DNA from: Prorocentrum cordatum
Lineage: Eukaryota; Sar; Dinophyceae; Prorocentrales; Prorocentraceae
NCBI GenBank assembly: GCA_963575745.1
Contig: CAUYUJ010003425.1
Span: forward strand, 179,130 to 243,129
DNA: 64,000 nucleotides
Direction: 5' to 3'
Shown here piece after piece: positions 19,191 through 29,147 of the stretch. The notes below the pieces were generated by a model. That model did not search any database. It saw only the letters and a program-made list of their open reading frames with translations, and was not told the DNA's origin. The position numbers and the translations under genes were made by a program. Each line of letters starts with the position of its first letter. Position 1 is the stretch's first letter.

Positions 19191-22100
19191 CTATCGACGC
19201 ATTGCGGCGAGAGCGGCAGCTCGGATATCGTAGTGGTAAGATGGCGTCGCCGACCTCCTTGGGTGGGAGGCCAGGTCGGCCTTCAGCTTATGATAGATAT
19301 GGAAGCTGAGGACGACCACGCGATGGCAACGTACGCGTGGGTATTCGACTTCAGCGTCGGGCGAGGGCCCGAGCCCGAGGCGAGTGAGGGGACAGGAAGG
19401 AAGGAAGCCTCGGGGAAGAGCAAGGAGGTGAAGGAGGCGGGGGCACGAGATGTAGTGGGCGAAATCATCGGAAGCATCAGGGCAGCCGAAGAGGCACTGG
19501 CGGGGTGGCTCGCACGGGATGCGAGCCGCGGTGGTCCACGCCCCCGCCAGGGTCTTTATGTGAGCCCAAGCCCAGGCCGGGGGACTCCGAGCGAGGACTC
19601 CTCGGAGTGCCTCCCAGCGGCTGGTGAGGTCGGCAATGGGAAGAGGAGGAGCAAGGGGAAACCAAGAGGAGATACGACGGGCGAGAAGAGAGGGAAAAGA
19701 GTCAGGATACAGGGACGCATGGAGACTCAGAGAGATGGCTCGCTGAGGCCTCGGCCGTCTGGCGGTGGCGGCGGCGTCGACGATTTCATGTCGCGCAGTA
19801 GACTCTGCCCGACGCCAGGCTGCTCGGGCGATCCCAGGTGGACCGCAAAGCAGCACATCCTCAAAGTATTCTGCGATGGAAAGTGAGCGGCGCCACACCG
19901 CATTCGAGAGACCGCGGGAGCCCAAGGCTCGGAGCGGTCCGTGCATTTCAGCCTGGGCCCGAAGGAGCGAAAGGGCCTGGTTCCAGCCCCTAGGGCCGTC
20001 CCTGGGAAGGGTACACGCAGCGGTCCTCCAGGCGGAGGCACCAGCCAGGACCCGCACGGACCTGGGGACCGAGGATCGGAGCCAGGAGCTGAGGCCCAAG
20101 AGCTCCCCCAGGCCGAAGGCATTCGGGGGGAGGCGGAGGAGGCGGTGGAGGACGTGACGCTCGGAGCGAAGGAGGGCGAGGGGAGGGGGAAAGAGCTGGC
20201 AGACATAGCTCAGGACAGAGAGGATGCCGAAGTTGTAAATGCGGCAGCTTGCCTCTGCGGGAGTCCTGCTATGTGCGACCTCTGTCGTGCGCCTTTGCCA
20301 CTTGCGAATTGGGTCGGCCCACTGGTCAGCAAGAGTCGCTCCAGGACCGAAAGCGAACCCCAGGAACGGCGTGGAGCCACGGACGTGGAAGGAGGCCCAT
20401 TCGGGAGCCAGGTCGGTTATCTTCGCACTCACTTGCGCCGCAACGCAGGGCGTGCATTCAGCTGCTAGTGGGACGGCACAGCATTTGTCCGGCTGGAGCT
20501 CGAGATTGGCTAGAGTGCGGGCGGCGGTGAAGGGTGGAACGAGCAGGGGGAGGAGCCGAATCGAGGGGAGGGTGGCACCAACGTCATCCGCCGTCACACC
20601 GCACTCAGGCTCTAGTCTTGGGCACCAGCGTTCTGGCCTCGGGCAGAGGGCCAGCGCCTCGGGCGACATCAACTGAGACTGGATGTGGCGGGCGAAGGGA
20701 TCCATTGAGAGGGCCCAGATTGTGCCAGAAAGGGGGCATCCCTGGGCCACGCCAGACGTCACCAGGAAGAGAGGGCGGCGGGATGCTCCACATCGGGAGT
20801 GGGCGAGAGCCCCAGAGTACAAGGCAGAGATTACGTTAAGGTAGCCCTTCGGGATGCGGTGACGCTCGAGCACACGCCAGAGGAAGGGCTGGGAGAGAGA
20901 GGGAAACGCGGCCCTGAGGTCAAAGGAGACAAAGAGGGGGGACAGCTCAGGGTGGTGGCTGGCAGCGCGAGCGACCGCATCCTGACGGACGACGTGAGAC
21001 AGGAAGTTCCGCCCGCGCACAAAGCCTTGCTGGCTCTCGTGCACTCTTGCCGCCACTAGAGGGGCGAGCACATGATTCGCTGCACTGGCCACCGCCTTGG
21101 CATCACAATTCTTGAGGCTCAGAGGGCGAAGCTTCGACGCATGGCGGACCACCTCCACGGAGTCCGAGGGCTCATCACCCTTGGGAATGAAGACCATGTC
21201 CGCGAAGTTGAAGCCGTGCGGCGCACCCCTGCCCTGGTACAGGCCGATCATCATATCATAGAGGATGTCCACCAATCTTGGATCCGCCAGCCAGGCGGCC
21301 GCAGGGAGTCGGTCAGGTCCAGGTGCAGTGGGTTTGGCTCGAAGCAGCGCTGCGCGAAGAGCGGCTGGTGAAGGAACCTCCAGGGCGGGGCTGTCGAACT
21401 CAGGGAGATGAGTGCGCAGGTAATCGTCAATCGCATTGATGTCGACTGGGCGATCGGTGAACGTGGGCTGCCAGTGCTGGCGCAGGCCATTCATGATCAT
21501 GGTCGGGTGACGCTCAATGCCTGCCTGGTGTCCCTCGCCATCCATGCGGAGACCCTTGAGCACCAGCCGACGACGGTATGGTATCCAAAGGAGGGCGCGC
21601 CGTTGAGCAGCGCGCTGTATCTTCCGCAACTGCTGGATGGTGGGGTCGCCCGCGTCAAGCTGCCTTTGAGCATGTTCACGAAGTCTGGCAGCTGCTGCAG
21701 CTTGCTGTTGTTCGTGCCAGGCAAGATGAAGGTCCATGCACTCTCGCTCAAATGCAGGGGGATTGACCAGCAGGATGCGGTTGTCGCCATCGATGGTGAG
21801 GTGCAGTCGGCCCATGGCGGTGGAGTGGATCAGCTTGTGCGCGAGGTGCATGTCCTGCCTCCATATGGCTCTTGCAATCGCGCGTGTCGAAATTCTGCGA
21901 CCCTCAAGAGCTTCAGCATGGCCATCACCGATAGGGAGGGCCTGGAGCTCATTGCGGGTGATGCGGGCAGCTTCAATCATCTGCAGCTTCACCTCGGACC
22001 ATCGATTCTCCTCCGCAATGTTCGTGAAGTCGGAGTGGTTGAGCAGGTTGGTGATGTGCTTGGCAAACCGTGGCGAGTGGAAGACGCTCTGGGGGATCGC

Positions 22101-23285
22101 ACGATCGTCAGGGGCGGCTGCAGTGCGGGGCTGGATCCGCAGCTGGATGATGGCGTGATCGCTGAGACCCCAGTCCGCCAGGGAGGTCGCCTCCTGCCAA
22201 ATCTCGAATGTGACGGAGGTGTCCAGGAGGAAGTGCGACTTCAGAGAGATGAAGGCCCTGTCGATGAATGTGCACGACTGGTGGCGCTTGGAGTAGTGGG
22301 TGGGAAGCTCGGACACGACCTCCACCATGTCCCGTTGGAAGAGATTGCGCCAGAAGCCCTGTGCTTGGTTGCCACGGTGCCAGACCGATCGGCTGTTGCC
22401 ACCAGCTCGTCGGTAGTCGCCCCTAGCCAACTCCGATGAGGAGTCCGAAGAGGAGGAGTGCGAGGAAGAAGACGAGGATGAGGATGAGGTAGCAGGAGCT
22501 CTCCGTCGCCCAGTACCCCGTGTTGGTGCCGAGGTCGAGGTCGCGCTCGGGGATGAAAGGTGCACCGGCTCGATGTCAGCGATATTGAAGTCCCCGATAG
22601 CGATGAAAATGCGATGTCGTTCGTCACTTTGCGCCCATGCAGCCCCGTCGAGCCAGCGATGGCGCACAAGAGGAAGTTTGGCTGCAGGCAACTCATGGTT
22701 GTGGATGTTCATGATCTTGATGTGCTCGTTGTTGGTCAGATTGCTGATGGTGAGGACCGCGACGCGGCCATCGATCACGGAGTCCAGGGAGAGGGAAGGG
22801 AGCATCTGAGGGTCCAGCGTCGCGAGCTCCGCCTCAGAGAACCAGGGGATCAGGAAGGCAACGCCGCCAGCCCCAGGGGAGTCACCCGCGGACATGACGG
22901 CACGGTAATGGTAGGGCGTCTGGTTCAGCAGCGTCTGCAGCTTGATCTCTGACCCGTGCGCCTCCTGGACGACAATCAGCATGCGCATCTGGAGAAGCTT
23001 GCAGAGTCGTTGCATCTTATTGTTGCGGCGATGAGCACGTTGGCAGAGAAGCCCTTGGGCATTCCACGATGCGATGCGGAGCGCCTGAGTGGTGCCAGAG
23101 TCCTGGCCCTGGGGAGCAGTCAACACCCAGGGCGTCCAGCGTGGGCTAGGAACAAGACCAGGTGGAGGTGTCGACCTCCGTGTTGAAGGTGGTGGCCTCA
23201 CAGAACTGGTCGATGATCTTCTGCCGCTCGTCGTCGCTGATGTAGCGTGTGGTCTCGGGGTGCCAGTATATCCGCGAGGGCTCAT
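19191..23285 (-). CDS. LINE ORF2: APE endonuclease, reverse transcriptase, CCHC zinc finger
   Basis: APE domain: LRIASWNAQGL (~23080-23048), QEAHGSE with the catalytic Glu, FIAIGDFNIAD (~22610-22578), SCTFIDRAF and WGLSDHAI (~22165). RT domain: LRPLSLKNCDAKAVASA, motif A VSFDLRAAFPSL (~20935-20897), motif B SGVAQGCPLSGTIW (~20750-20715), motif C VTADDVGATL (~20600-20574). A C-terminal CLFGCP...DDFAHYISCP finger lies near 19500-19430, a common LINE C-terminal type. The frame stays open far upstream over ORF1, but that part is low-quality Ser/Arg-rich shadow. The start shown, ATG 23285, is the nearest upstream methionine before the APE domain and would overlap ORF1 by 140 nt; true initiation could be by frameshift or reinitiation. 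Stop is TAG after LAAMRR. Confidence 0.93.
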   Translation of the reverse strand: MSPRGYTGTPRPHATSATTSGRRSSTSSVRPPPSTRRSTPPPGLVPSPRWTPWVLTAPQGQDSGTTQALRIASWNAQGLLCQRAHRRNNKMQRLCKLLQMRMLIVVQEAHGSEIKLQTLLNQTPYHYRAVMSAGDSPGAGGVAFLIPWFSEAELATLDPQMLPSLSLDSVIDGRVAVLTISNLTNNEHIKIMNIHNHELPAAKLPLVRHRWLDGAAWAQSDERHRIFIAIGDFNIADIEPVHLSSPSATSTSAPTRGTGRRRAPATSSSSSSSSSHSSSSDSSSELARGDYRRAGGNSRSVWHRGNQAQGFWRNLFQRDMVEVVSELPTHYSKRHQSCTFIDRAFISLKSHFLLDTSVTFEIWQEATSLADWGLSDHAIIQLRIQPRTAAAPDDRAIPQSVFHSPRFAKHITNLLNHSDFTNIAEENRWSEVKLQMIEAARITRNELQALPIGDGHAEALEGRRISTRAIARAIWRQDMHLAHKLIHSTAMGRLHLTIDGDNRILLVNPPAFERECMDLHLAWHEQQQAAAAARLREHAQRQLDAGDPTIQQLRKIQRAAQRRALLWIPYRRRLVLKGLRMDGEGHQAGIERHPTMIMNGLRQHWQPTFTDRPVDINAIDDYLRTHLPEFDSPALEVPSPAALRAALLRAKPTAPGPDRLPAAAWLADPRLVDILYDMMIGLYQGRGAPHGFNFADMVFIPKGDEPSDSVEVVRHASKLRPLSLKNCDAKAVASAANHVLAPLVAARVHESQQGFVRGRNFLSHVVRQDAVARAASHHPELSPLFVSFDLRAAFPSLSQPFLWRVLERHRIPKGYLNVISALYSGALAHSRCGASRRPLFLVTSGVAQGCPLSGTIWALSMDPFARHIQSQLMSPEALALCPRPERWCPRLEPECGVTADDVGATLPSIRLLPLLVPPFTAARTLANLELQPDKCCAVPLAAECTPCVAAQVSAKITDLAPEWASFHVRGSTPFLGFAFGPGATLADQWADPIRKWQRRTTEVAHSRTPAEASCRIYNFGILSVLSYVCQLFPPPLALLRSERHVLHRLLRLPPNAFGLGELLGLSSWLRSSVPRSVRVLAGASAWRTAACTLPRDGPRGWNQALSLLRAQAEMHGPLRALGSRGLSNAVWRRSLSIAEYFEDVLLCGPPGIARAAWRRAESTARHEIVDAAATARRPRPQRAISLSLHASLYPDSFPSLLARRISSWFPLAPPLPIADLTSRWEALRGVLARSPPAWAWAHIKTLAGAWTTAARIPCEPPRQCLFGCPDASDDFAHYISCPRLLHLLALPRGFLPSCPLTRLGLGPSPDAEVEYPRVRCHRVVVLSFHIYHKLKADLASHPRRSATPSYHYDIRAAALAAMRR

Positions 23286-24537
23286 GGAAGCCCTGTGGGA
23301 CGACCTCAATGATGGGCACTGCGTTGACACTGATGATGCCCTTCGGGCGGATGGCAGTCCAGTCACGACGTCCTGAAGCAAAGGACTGCTGCAGCAAGGA
23401 GAGGAGCCTCTTGGTGTGCATCTCTCGACGGATCTGACGAGGGGCTTTGTCGGCACCCACGTGGAGTGGCACCAGTCGCCCGTCGGGCGTCTTGACTTGG
23501 AAGGATCTCCAGGAGCCGCCAGGGAGTCGTAGTGCGCGCGCCAGTGCAAGGGCGCGGGCTCCACCAACTCCAGCATCACCGCGAACACGCAGGAAGAAAC
23601 GCTTGGATGGGACCTCCGCGCCGCCGACCAGCTCCAAATATTCGGGCGCCACTGTGGAGGCACCAAACCATTCTGAAAGGCTAGCCAAGACCGCATTCTT
23701 GGCCACCATTGAGCTGCAGTTGGCGGAGAATAGAAGTGGGTCAGCCTCACGGTCGTACTCGGCCAGCTTGGCCAGGTCGGTCGCTGGGAGGGCCTTCTCC
23801 GCCATGGCCAGCTGTTCTCGGATCTCGCCAATCTGCTTGCGGAGGACAACGTTGCTCTGCTCCAGATCAGACTGGCGGCGCTTGAGCTGGTGGATCTCGT
23901 TCGATTGGTGAGCCACGTTCTTGAGCACGGGGTCGATGTAGCCAGCCATGGCGCCGACCAGCTCCTTGTGGGCGGTGGCCAGGGACTGCGTGCATATGTT
24001 GTTGAGCTGGTTGACTGTGGAGTCCATGCGGGCCTGGACCAGCTCCAAAAGACTGTCCTGGATGGTGCTTGGCGACCCGCCAGCTCCAGCAGCAGGCTCG
24101 CAGGGCGTGGCCGTCCCTCCGACTGGAGTGGCCGTGTCATCCTGCGTCTCCAGCACCTGGAAGTCGCGCTCGATGTCGCGCAGCTCTTGGGTGGAGAACT
24201 GTGGCCCCGCTGCCGCCGCGCCCCGCCAAGGAAGGGCCGCAGCCGCAGCGCTGGCTGGCGCCGTGGCACCAGAGCTGCTGCTCGTGCCAGCCCACTGCGG
24301 CGGGGCTGCCAGGCTGCCAGGTCCGTCGCCGCGCCGCAGGCGATCACGTTCACTACGCTCTCGATGGGCAGGGGTACGCGTGGCTGGTGGTGCAGGACGG
24401 TCGGCGGGGCCTCTGCCGACGTCAGCCCAGGCCTTGCGCCGAGCGCGACGGCGCGGGCGGTCCTCGCCCCCACTGCGGCTGTGTTCGTCACGGCCCCCTC
24501 GATCATCAGAAGAGCTTCCAGAGCCATCAGAAGCCAT
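23146..24537 (-). CDS. LINE ORF1 protein (coiled coil, RRM-like C-terminal half)
   Basis: 463 residues from ATG 24537, the first good start after the leader, to TGA at 23146. The first ~110 residues are Ser/Arg/Ala-rich and disordered-looking. Residues ~130-235 include a heptad-like coiled coil (NEIHQLKRRQSDLEQSNVVL, RKQIGEIREQLAMAEKAL). After it come VPSKRFFLRVRGDAGVGG and RRDWTAIRPKGIISV with the look of a small RNA-binding fold. This order (coiled coil then RNA-binding domain) matches ORF1 proteins of L1-type LINEs, which coat the element RNA. Family placement is by architecture only. Confidence 0.8.
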   Translation of the reverse strand: MASDGSGSSSDDRGGRDEHSRSGGEDRPRRRARRKAWADVGRGPADRPAPPATRTPAHRERSERDRLRRGDGPGSLAAPPQWAGTSSSSGATAPASAAAAALPWRGAAAAGPQFSTQELRDIERDFQVLETQDDTATPVGGTATPCEPAAGAGGSPSTIQDSLLELVQARMDSTVNQLNNICTQSLATAHKELVGAMAGYIDPVLKNVAHQSNEIHQLKRRQSDLEQSNVVLRKQIGEIREQLAMAEKALPATDLAKLAEYDREADPLLFSANCSSMVAKNAVLASLSEWFGASTVAPEYLELVGGAEVPSKRFFLRVRGDAGVGGARALALARALRLPGGSWRSFQVKTPDGRLVPLHVGADKAPRQIRREMHTKRLLSLLQQSFASGRRDWTAIRPKGIISVNAVPIIEVVPQGFHEPSRIYWHPETTRYISDDERQKIIDQFCEATTFNTEVDTSTWSCS

Positions 24538-24692
24538 GCGAAAAAACAAAGTCGTGTCTGAGGAGAAAGATTCGTGTTGGCAATGGTGTGGGGCACTCGC
24601 CCAGAATGGGGAGCTCCAGCAGCCTGTGGTGTCGGGCCGCTGCTGGGAGCCCCCCGAAGCTGACCTGGCCAGCTGCCTCGGGACATGGATTA

Positions 24693-24714
24693 CTTGAGCC
24701 AAAATGGCTACGGA
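24693..24714 (-). promoter_or_regulatory. Exact dinoflagellate spliced-leader sequence at the LINE 5' end
   Basis: All 22 positions match DinoSL with T as the variable first base (TCCGTAGCC...GGCTCAAG). It is followed by TAATCC, not GT, so it is not an SL RNA gene but the 5' end of a trans-spliced mRNA copied back into the genome. The AG inside CCGTAG can act as a trans-splice acceptor in the next round. Confidence 0.95.
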
Positions 24715-24790
24715 AGGAGGAGGAGGAGGAGGAGGAGGAGGAGGAGGAGGACGAGGAGAAGGAGGAAGAGGAGGAAGAGGAGCAGGAGCG
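24715..24790. repeat. (GGA)n tract at the 5' side of the LINE
   Basis: About 75 bp of GGA with GAA/CGA interruptions abut the leader. On the minus strand this is a pyrimidine-rich (TCC)n tract just upstream of the leader's acceptor AG. Confidence 0.95.
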
Positions 24791-25519
24791 GGAAAGGGGT
24801 CGGCAGGAAGAGCGAAAATGAACTTGAAGATGCTTGAAGTGATATGGCTTGGGGGCGCCTTGACCCCATTGGTGGGGCCAGCTCCCCTGCACCACCTTGG
24901 CGTGCCTCCCGAAGACAGGACATATCCTGCATCGGGGCAATGCAACCATGGGGATCACATTCGGAGATCCGAGAGAGCGAGGAGTCTGTCTGCCTTCCCC
25001 ACTGGAGCTCCACATGTCATCTACTACATGTAGAACGTTTCGATATCATCTTTTGGGGCGCTCACGCTCCCAAGTGCCAGAAAAATTACGCTGCACGCTG
25101 GGAGGGGGGGCCTCGGGAACGGCGGAACGGCAACCAATGCCGCGTCGGTTTGCCCCACGCGGTGCAGGCCTACTGGCTTTGAGAAGGGGGCCACCAAAGA
25201 ACTCCTGAGCGAGGGGGCCTCAAAGGCTACTCCCCTCGCCCAAAAACGACTGGCAGCACGCCCATCCCCCGACCACGCACGCAACTCTACTTCTCAATAT
25301 GGACCAACCTGACGAATCCACCTCTAGGGGCCCGACGTGGCTTGTTGTTAGGCCCGAAGCCCGAACTACGTGATACAAAATCCGTTCTGCCGTACTTACT
25401 CTGACACTGCCACATGCGCCTACTTCGCGTTCAAGAGGGAAGCGAACGACGCGCGCTGCGGCCTTTGCTCTTCTCCTACTGGGCAACCCCCGCGCCAGCG
25501 ATGGGTCCCACAGGGTCTG
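24791..25519. other. Intergenic sequence, nothing recognised
   Basis: Mixed composition with short open frames on both strands. No motif, repeat or promoter element is identified. Confidence 0.5.
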
Positions 25520-26215
25520 CTACTTGTTCAGCAGACTGTCCTGGCTGGGCGGGACAAGGAGCGCGATGGGGCCCAAAGCCTTGACCGCAATCCTTGAGAT
25601 GCCTCCGTCCTGAAAATTCGATGTGCCGGGCTCCTTCATCCAGGCGTTGGCCGTCGGCACGTCGCTCTTCTGCATCTTCAGCAAAGGGTGCTCTGGCACT
25701 GCCCTGAGATGTTTGACCGATGCCTGAGCTCCTCCCTCTTTCTCGATCCAACCGCTGAAAACGCTCAGAAGTGAGGCCAGGCTCTGCAACTCTGGAAGGC
25801 CTAAGCTGCGAAAGTTGGCCGTGCCCTCCACTTTCTTCTGGCGGTTGCTGCGCGTCGCCTTCAACGTCGAGACGTGGTGCGATTCGCTCGGCCCGTGCAC
25901 TGTCAGGCCCGCTCCGAACTCTCAAGGCGAATCCGAGACTCCGACTGACGTGACAGCTTCGCGTTGACGTGTCCGTCATCCTGTTTATCGGCCCTCCGCT
26001 GCTCGTTCTCCGACTTTCCGGGGTTGCCCTCTGGTCCTCTCTTCAGCGCTGACGGCAGCAGCCAGTCGTTCATCTTCAAGCCAAACTTGTTCATGACCTC
26101 GTTGCAGCCATGCAACTCAAACTCGAGAATGCGCGCGTGTAGACGTGGATTCATATGCCCGAACAACACATTTCTACGGAGGTCGTCGTTGACGCCGGCA
26201 ATATACTCACAAGCT
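25520..26215 (-). pseudogene. Unassigned protein fragment with one frameshift
   Basis: The first frame (26215-25903) reads EYIAGVNDDLRRNVLFGHMN, PRLHARILEFELHGCNEVMN and KFGLKMNDWLLPSALKRG before a stop. A second frame (25900-25520) reads HHVSTLKATRSNRQKKVEGT, LPELQSLASLLSVFSGWI and ISRIAVKALGPIALLVPPSQ. Composition is protein-like and the pieces abut, so a single frame break near 25905 is likely. I do not recognise a domain. It may belong to the same decayed retroelement as the next feature upstream. Confidence 0.45.
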
Positions 26216-26476
26216 GGTCAGTCGTGCGATCTGGGCTGGATGATCGCACCGCCCTGTTATTCCTCGATGAAGCTGGCTGAACCATCAGATCACACCTCTG
26301 TGCATGTGCCTCTCAGCGTAATCGATGGAGGAAGGAGGAAAACAAGTTGGGCCCGCGGGCAACGCGCTGGCTGGCGGCGCAACGCACCCTGCCCAATAGC
26401 CGCTTGCCGCGCGCGCGCCCCCCCCCCCCATGTCATGAGATAGCGCGCGGTCAACTGCTTTTGTGACGGAAACCTC

Positions 26477-28810
26477 TCATTGCGGATCTCCCCGTCGCCC
26501 TTCAGCGTAGTGCAACGAAGAGGTCCTCCCTTGTCTAGCTCCTCCCGTTCGTGCTCGCGCCGTGCGATGTTCAGCGAGTAGTGCGCCCTGACCCCCCCTC
26601 CCGCGCCCAGTCAGATGAACCCCCCTTCCCCTCGAATAGCATCTACTCCAGCCCGCGTATATTTCTAGGAGCCCGGCGCCGTCGTAGAATAGCTCGTTCG
26701 CTTCGATGTCGTCGCATAGTTGTTCGCGCCGCGGGTTCGCCCCCTCGCCTTCGCTCGCGCGCCTCTCGGCGTCGGTCTGCCCGTCGCCCCCGGGGCGGCC
26801 GAAAACGCCCGCCAGAGACTGAGCGGACCTTGGGCGACGTCGAAGACATCGCCGCAGCCAGCGGGGCCTTCGCGCTCTCATCTCGACGCGCGGGTCCGCC
26901 GGGCGCGCCCCGGCTGGCGCCTGGAGGTTGGAGAACAGGCCCGGTGGGGCCGCCCCCGCAGCGCCCAGCGACGCACCCCGTGCGAATCTTTGCGCGCGTG
27001 GCGAGGAAGGAAGCTGAGCGCGGGCCGCTAGTCCCACGCCCGCATTGGGCCCGCCAATGGACATGGGGCTTCTGCACCGCTGGAGCAAGAATTGGCCGCG
27101 TAGCCTTTGGGCAAGTTTATCTTCCAAGCGAGCGACGCACTGCTGCTCCGAAACTCGCGTCGCTTGTGCCGGGCCGCCCTCCGCGCCGTCACAGGATGCC
27201 CCATCTCGCAGCGATCGAACCTAGCATGGATGCGCGAGCCCAAGTATCTCGCGCAAGCTGTCGTCTTTCCCTCGAAGCGCTGCTCGCGGAGTTGCTTCTA
27301 CATTGAATTCCGCCCATCAAAAACTTAACGTGTTCTTCTGTTCGTCGAAGTCCTGAGCCATCGTGGCCTCTGCCATTCTTCCAGTGACAACTAAATTATG
27401 ATGCGCGCCCGCGTCCATCATCGACCCCGTAATCTTGGCCGCGTCAAAATTGCCCGCTGCGCCGTCCACAAACAAATAAAAGCTGCCTGGGTCCGTTTCT
27501 TTGCCCGCGGGCATTGGCGTCATGGTCACTTGCAATTGTGGGCGTTGTCTGGCCCCGTGCCCATCTGCCTTGCATGAGCTCCGACGAAGAGCCCCGCCGT
27601 TGCAGGGTCCTCCGGCAAGCGCCCTTGCCCCATAAGCAGCACCTCGTTGGGCGCGTCGCCTGGCAGGGCGAAGCGCGCCGAGGCGACTCTGACCTTCGTG
27701 GTGGGCCAGCCCCCCACCCGAAACACTCCCTGCGCCTCCTCGCGCGGGCCGTCGTGGTCGACACGGGCAGACGTTGGTGGCGTCGTGGAACCGCTCGGCG
27801 CGCGACTGGCCCACTAGCTTCTTCCTCCCAGCGTAGGCCCATTGGGCGATGATCGCCGTCTCTCGCCGCCTGCCGGGAAGACGCCCATTCGCCCGCGACT
27901 TCGCTTCTGGCGGGGCCCCGGGTGCCAGAATGCCCCGAAAATAAACCTTCGCGGCCGCGCTCGCTAACATGATCAACCTCTCGACGTCGACCCCCCCTGC
28001 GGCTGCCCTTCTCGATCTCGCGCGCGTCGGGGCAGATCCGCGAGAGAGGCGGCATGCCACTTTCCTTTGTCTTACGTGGCAGACACAATAGTATGACATA
28101 TGTTGGGGTGGCTGAGATGCTCTCCTGCTCCTGCTCATCGCCCGCTCCGCGCTCGTGCAGCATGCGTTTTTGGTTGGCCCAGTTCGGGAAGAAGGCTGCT
28201 CTCGTAAATTCGGCACAGGCGCTGTCGCGAGGCGCGCCTCTCTATAATCTGAATCCCCAAATCTCATTGTTGAATGCTGTGACGTCCTCAACGGTCTCGT
28301 CTGCGGTCGCGGCGTTGTGCTGCTCGGGCAGGTCGCGCGCCGTCTGGGCCATGGCTTCGATGCCCGCGATCTGCGCGGACCCCCCCCGCCCTGGGCGCCC
28401 TCCTGCAGCGTGCGCCCCCCCGCTCCGCCGTCGTGCCACTGGCAGCGCGTTGACGGTAGCAGCGGCGCATCGGTCTTCGCCCTCTGCAAACGAGAAACCT
28501 GGCGATTCGATGCACTTCGTAAAATCCTTGCTGTTTTTTACCTCCCCGAAGGCGCTGGCGCGATCTTCCTGGACGCGCTTGCCTCAACCATTTACTCGAA
28601 GTCGATATTCGAATTGTAAGAACCAGCTGCGCGCCCTCGTCCTTCTCCGAACGTGTCCAAGACAACTTGTCTCGGAGATTGCGCCTCTGCTGCAAAAGAT
28701 TTCCCAGTTGACTTGTACTCTTTGAGGCTCTCTATGCAACCCTGATTTGTCGCGCATGTCGCCTGCGCCCCTGCCTTCAATGCCTCTTCTCGCAACTGGT
28801 TCGCCTCCAC
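26477..28810 (-). pseudogene. Decayed coding region in many frames, probably an old LINE ORF2
   Basis: Protein-like blocks follow each other on the minus strand but change frame at least six times: NQLREEALKAGAQATCATNQ (~28800), KNSKDFTKCIESPGFSFAEG (~28530), IEAMAQTARDLPEQHNAATA (~28360), LIMLASAAAKVYFRGILAPG (~27970), TTKVRVASARFALPGDAPNE (~27700), AAGNFDAAKITGSMMDAG (~27450), then ARYLGSRIHARFDRCEMGH (~27240). The last two blocks resemble the segment after the RT active site of some dinoflagellate LINEs, where ARYLGS is a recurrent phrase; this is from memory and uncertain. No catalytic motif survives. Below ~27030 only GC-rich noise is visible. Confidence 0.4.
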
Positions 28811-29147
28811 TGCCGCGGTCTAGACCGTTTGACTGCGCGCCCGTGTTGCCGTGCGCCGCAGTCGTGAACTCCCTGCTTTCTTAGCCTCTCTGCAACAAAG
28901 CGCCCGCCGCCGAAGGTTCGATGCGTTTTGTGTTCGGCCCTCTCGGCGTGGGGTTGGGGTTCTCTGACCAACGAAAACCCGAACCAGTTGGTGAATGATC
29001 TCGTTCTCTTCCCCATCCCTGTGGCCGCAACCTTCCCATGCCTCTTCTGAAAGCCGTGCACTCCTACAAATTGCAATAACTTATCCCCGTGTGACCCTAC
29101 CTAGGAGTTGGAGCCCCTAGGAAAGCAGCATTAGTAGTACCAGTACA
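28811..29147. other. Nothing recognised
   Basis: Short open frames on both strands without motifs. The right end passes into the hexanucleotide satellite. Confidence 0.4.

Larger units (their letters stand above)
19150..24714 (-). mobile_element. Full-length non-LTR retrotransposon (LINE) headed by a spliced leader
   Basis: The element runs from an exact DinoSL (24714-24693), through a 155-nt 5' UTR, ORF1 (24537-23146) and ORF2 (to 19191), to a ~40-nt 3' UTR ending CTCAAGCTACGTGCG at the (TCC)n tract. Neither ORF has an internal stop and all catalytic motifs are readable, so it may be young or active. It encodes everything a LINE needs for target-primed reverse transcription: an RNA-binding-type ORF1 protein and an endonuclease/RT. 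No poly(A) tail is visible; the tail, if any, may be the TCC tract or a short unrecognised sequence. Confidence 0.9.

Noticed and set aside
23290-24686. N-terminal ~460 codons open upstream of LINE ORF2 in the same frame
   Set aside because: Out-of-frame reading of ORF1; Ser/Arg-rich with no domain, whereas the ORF1 frame has a coiled coil and a good start after the leader.
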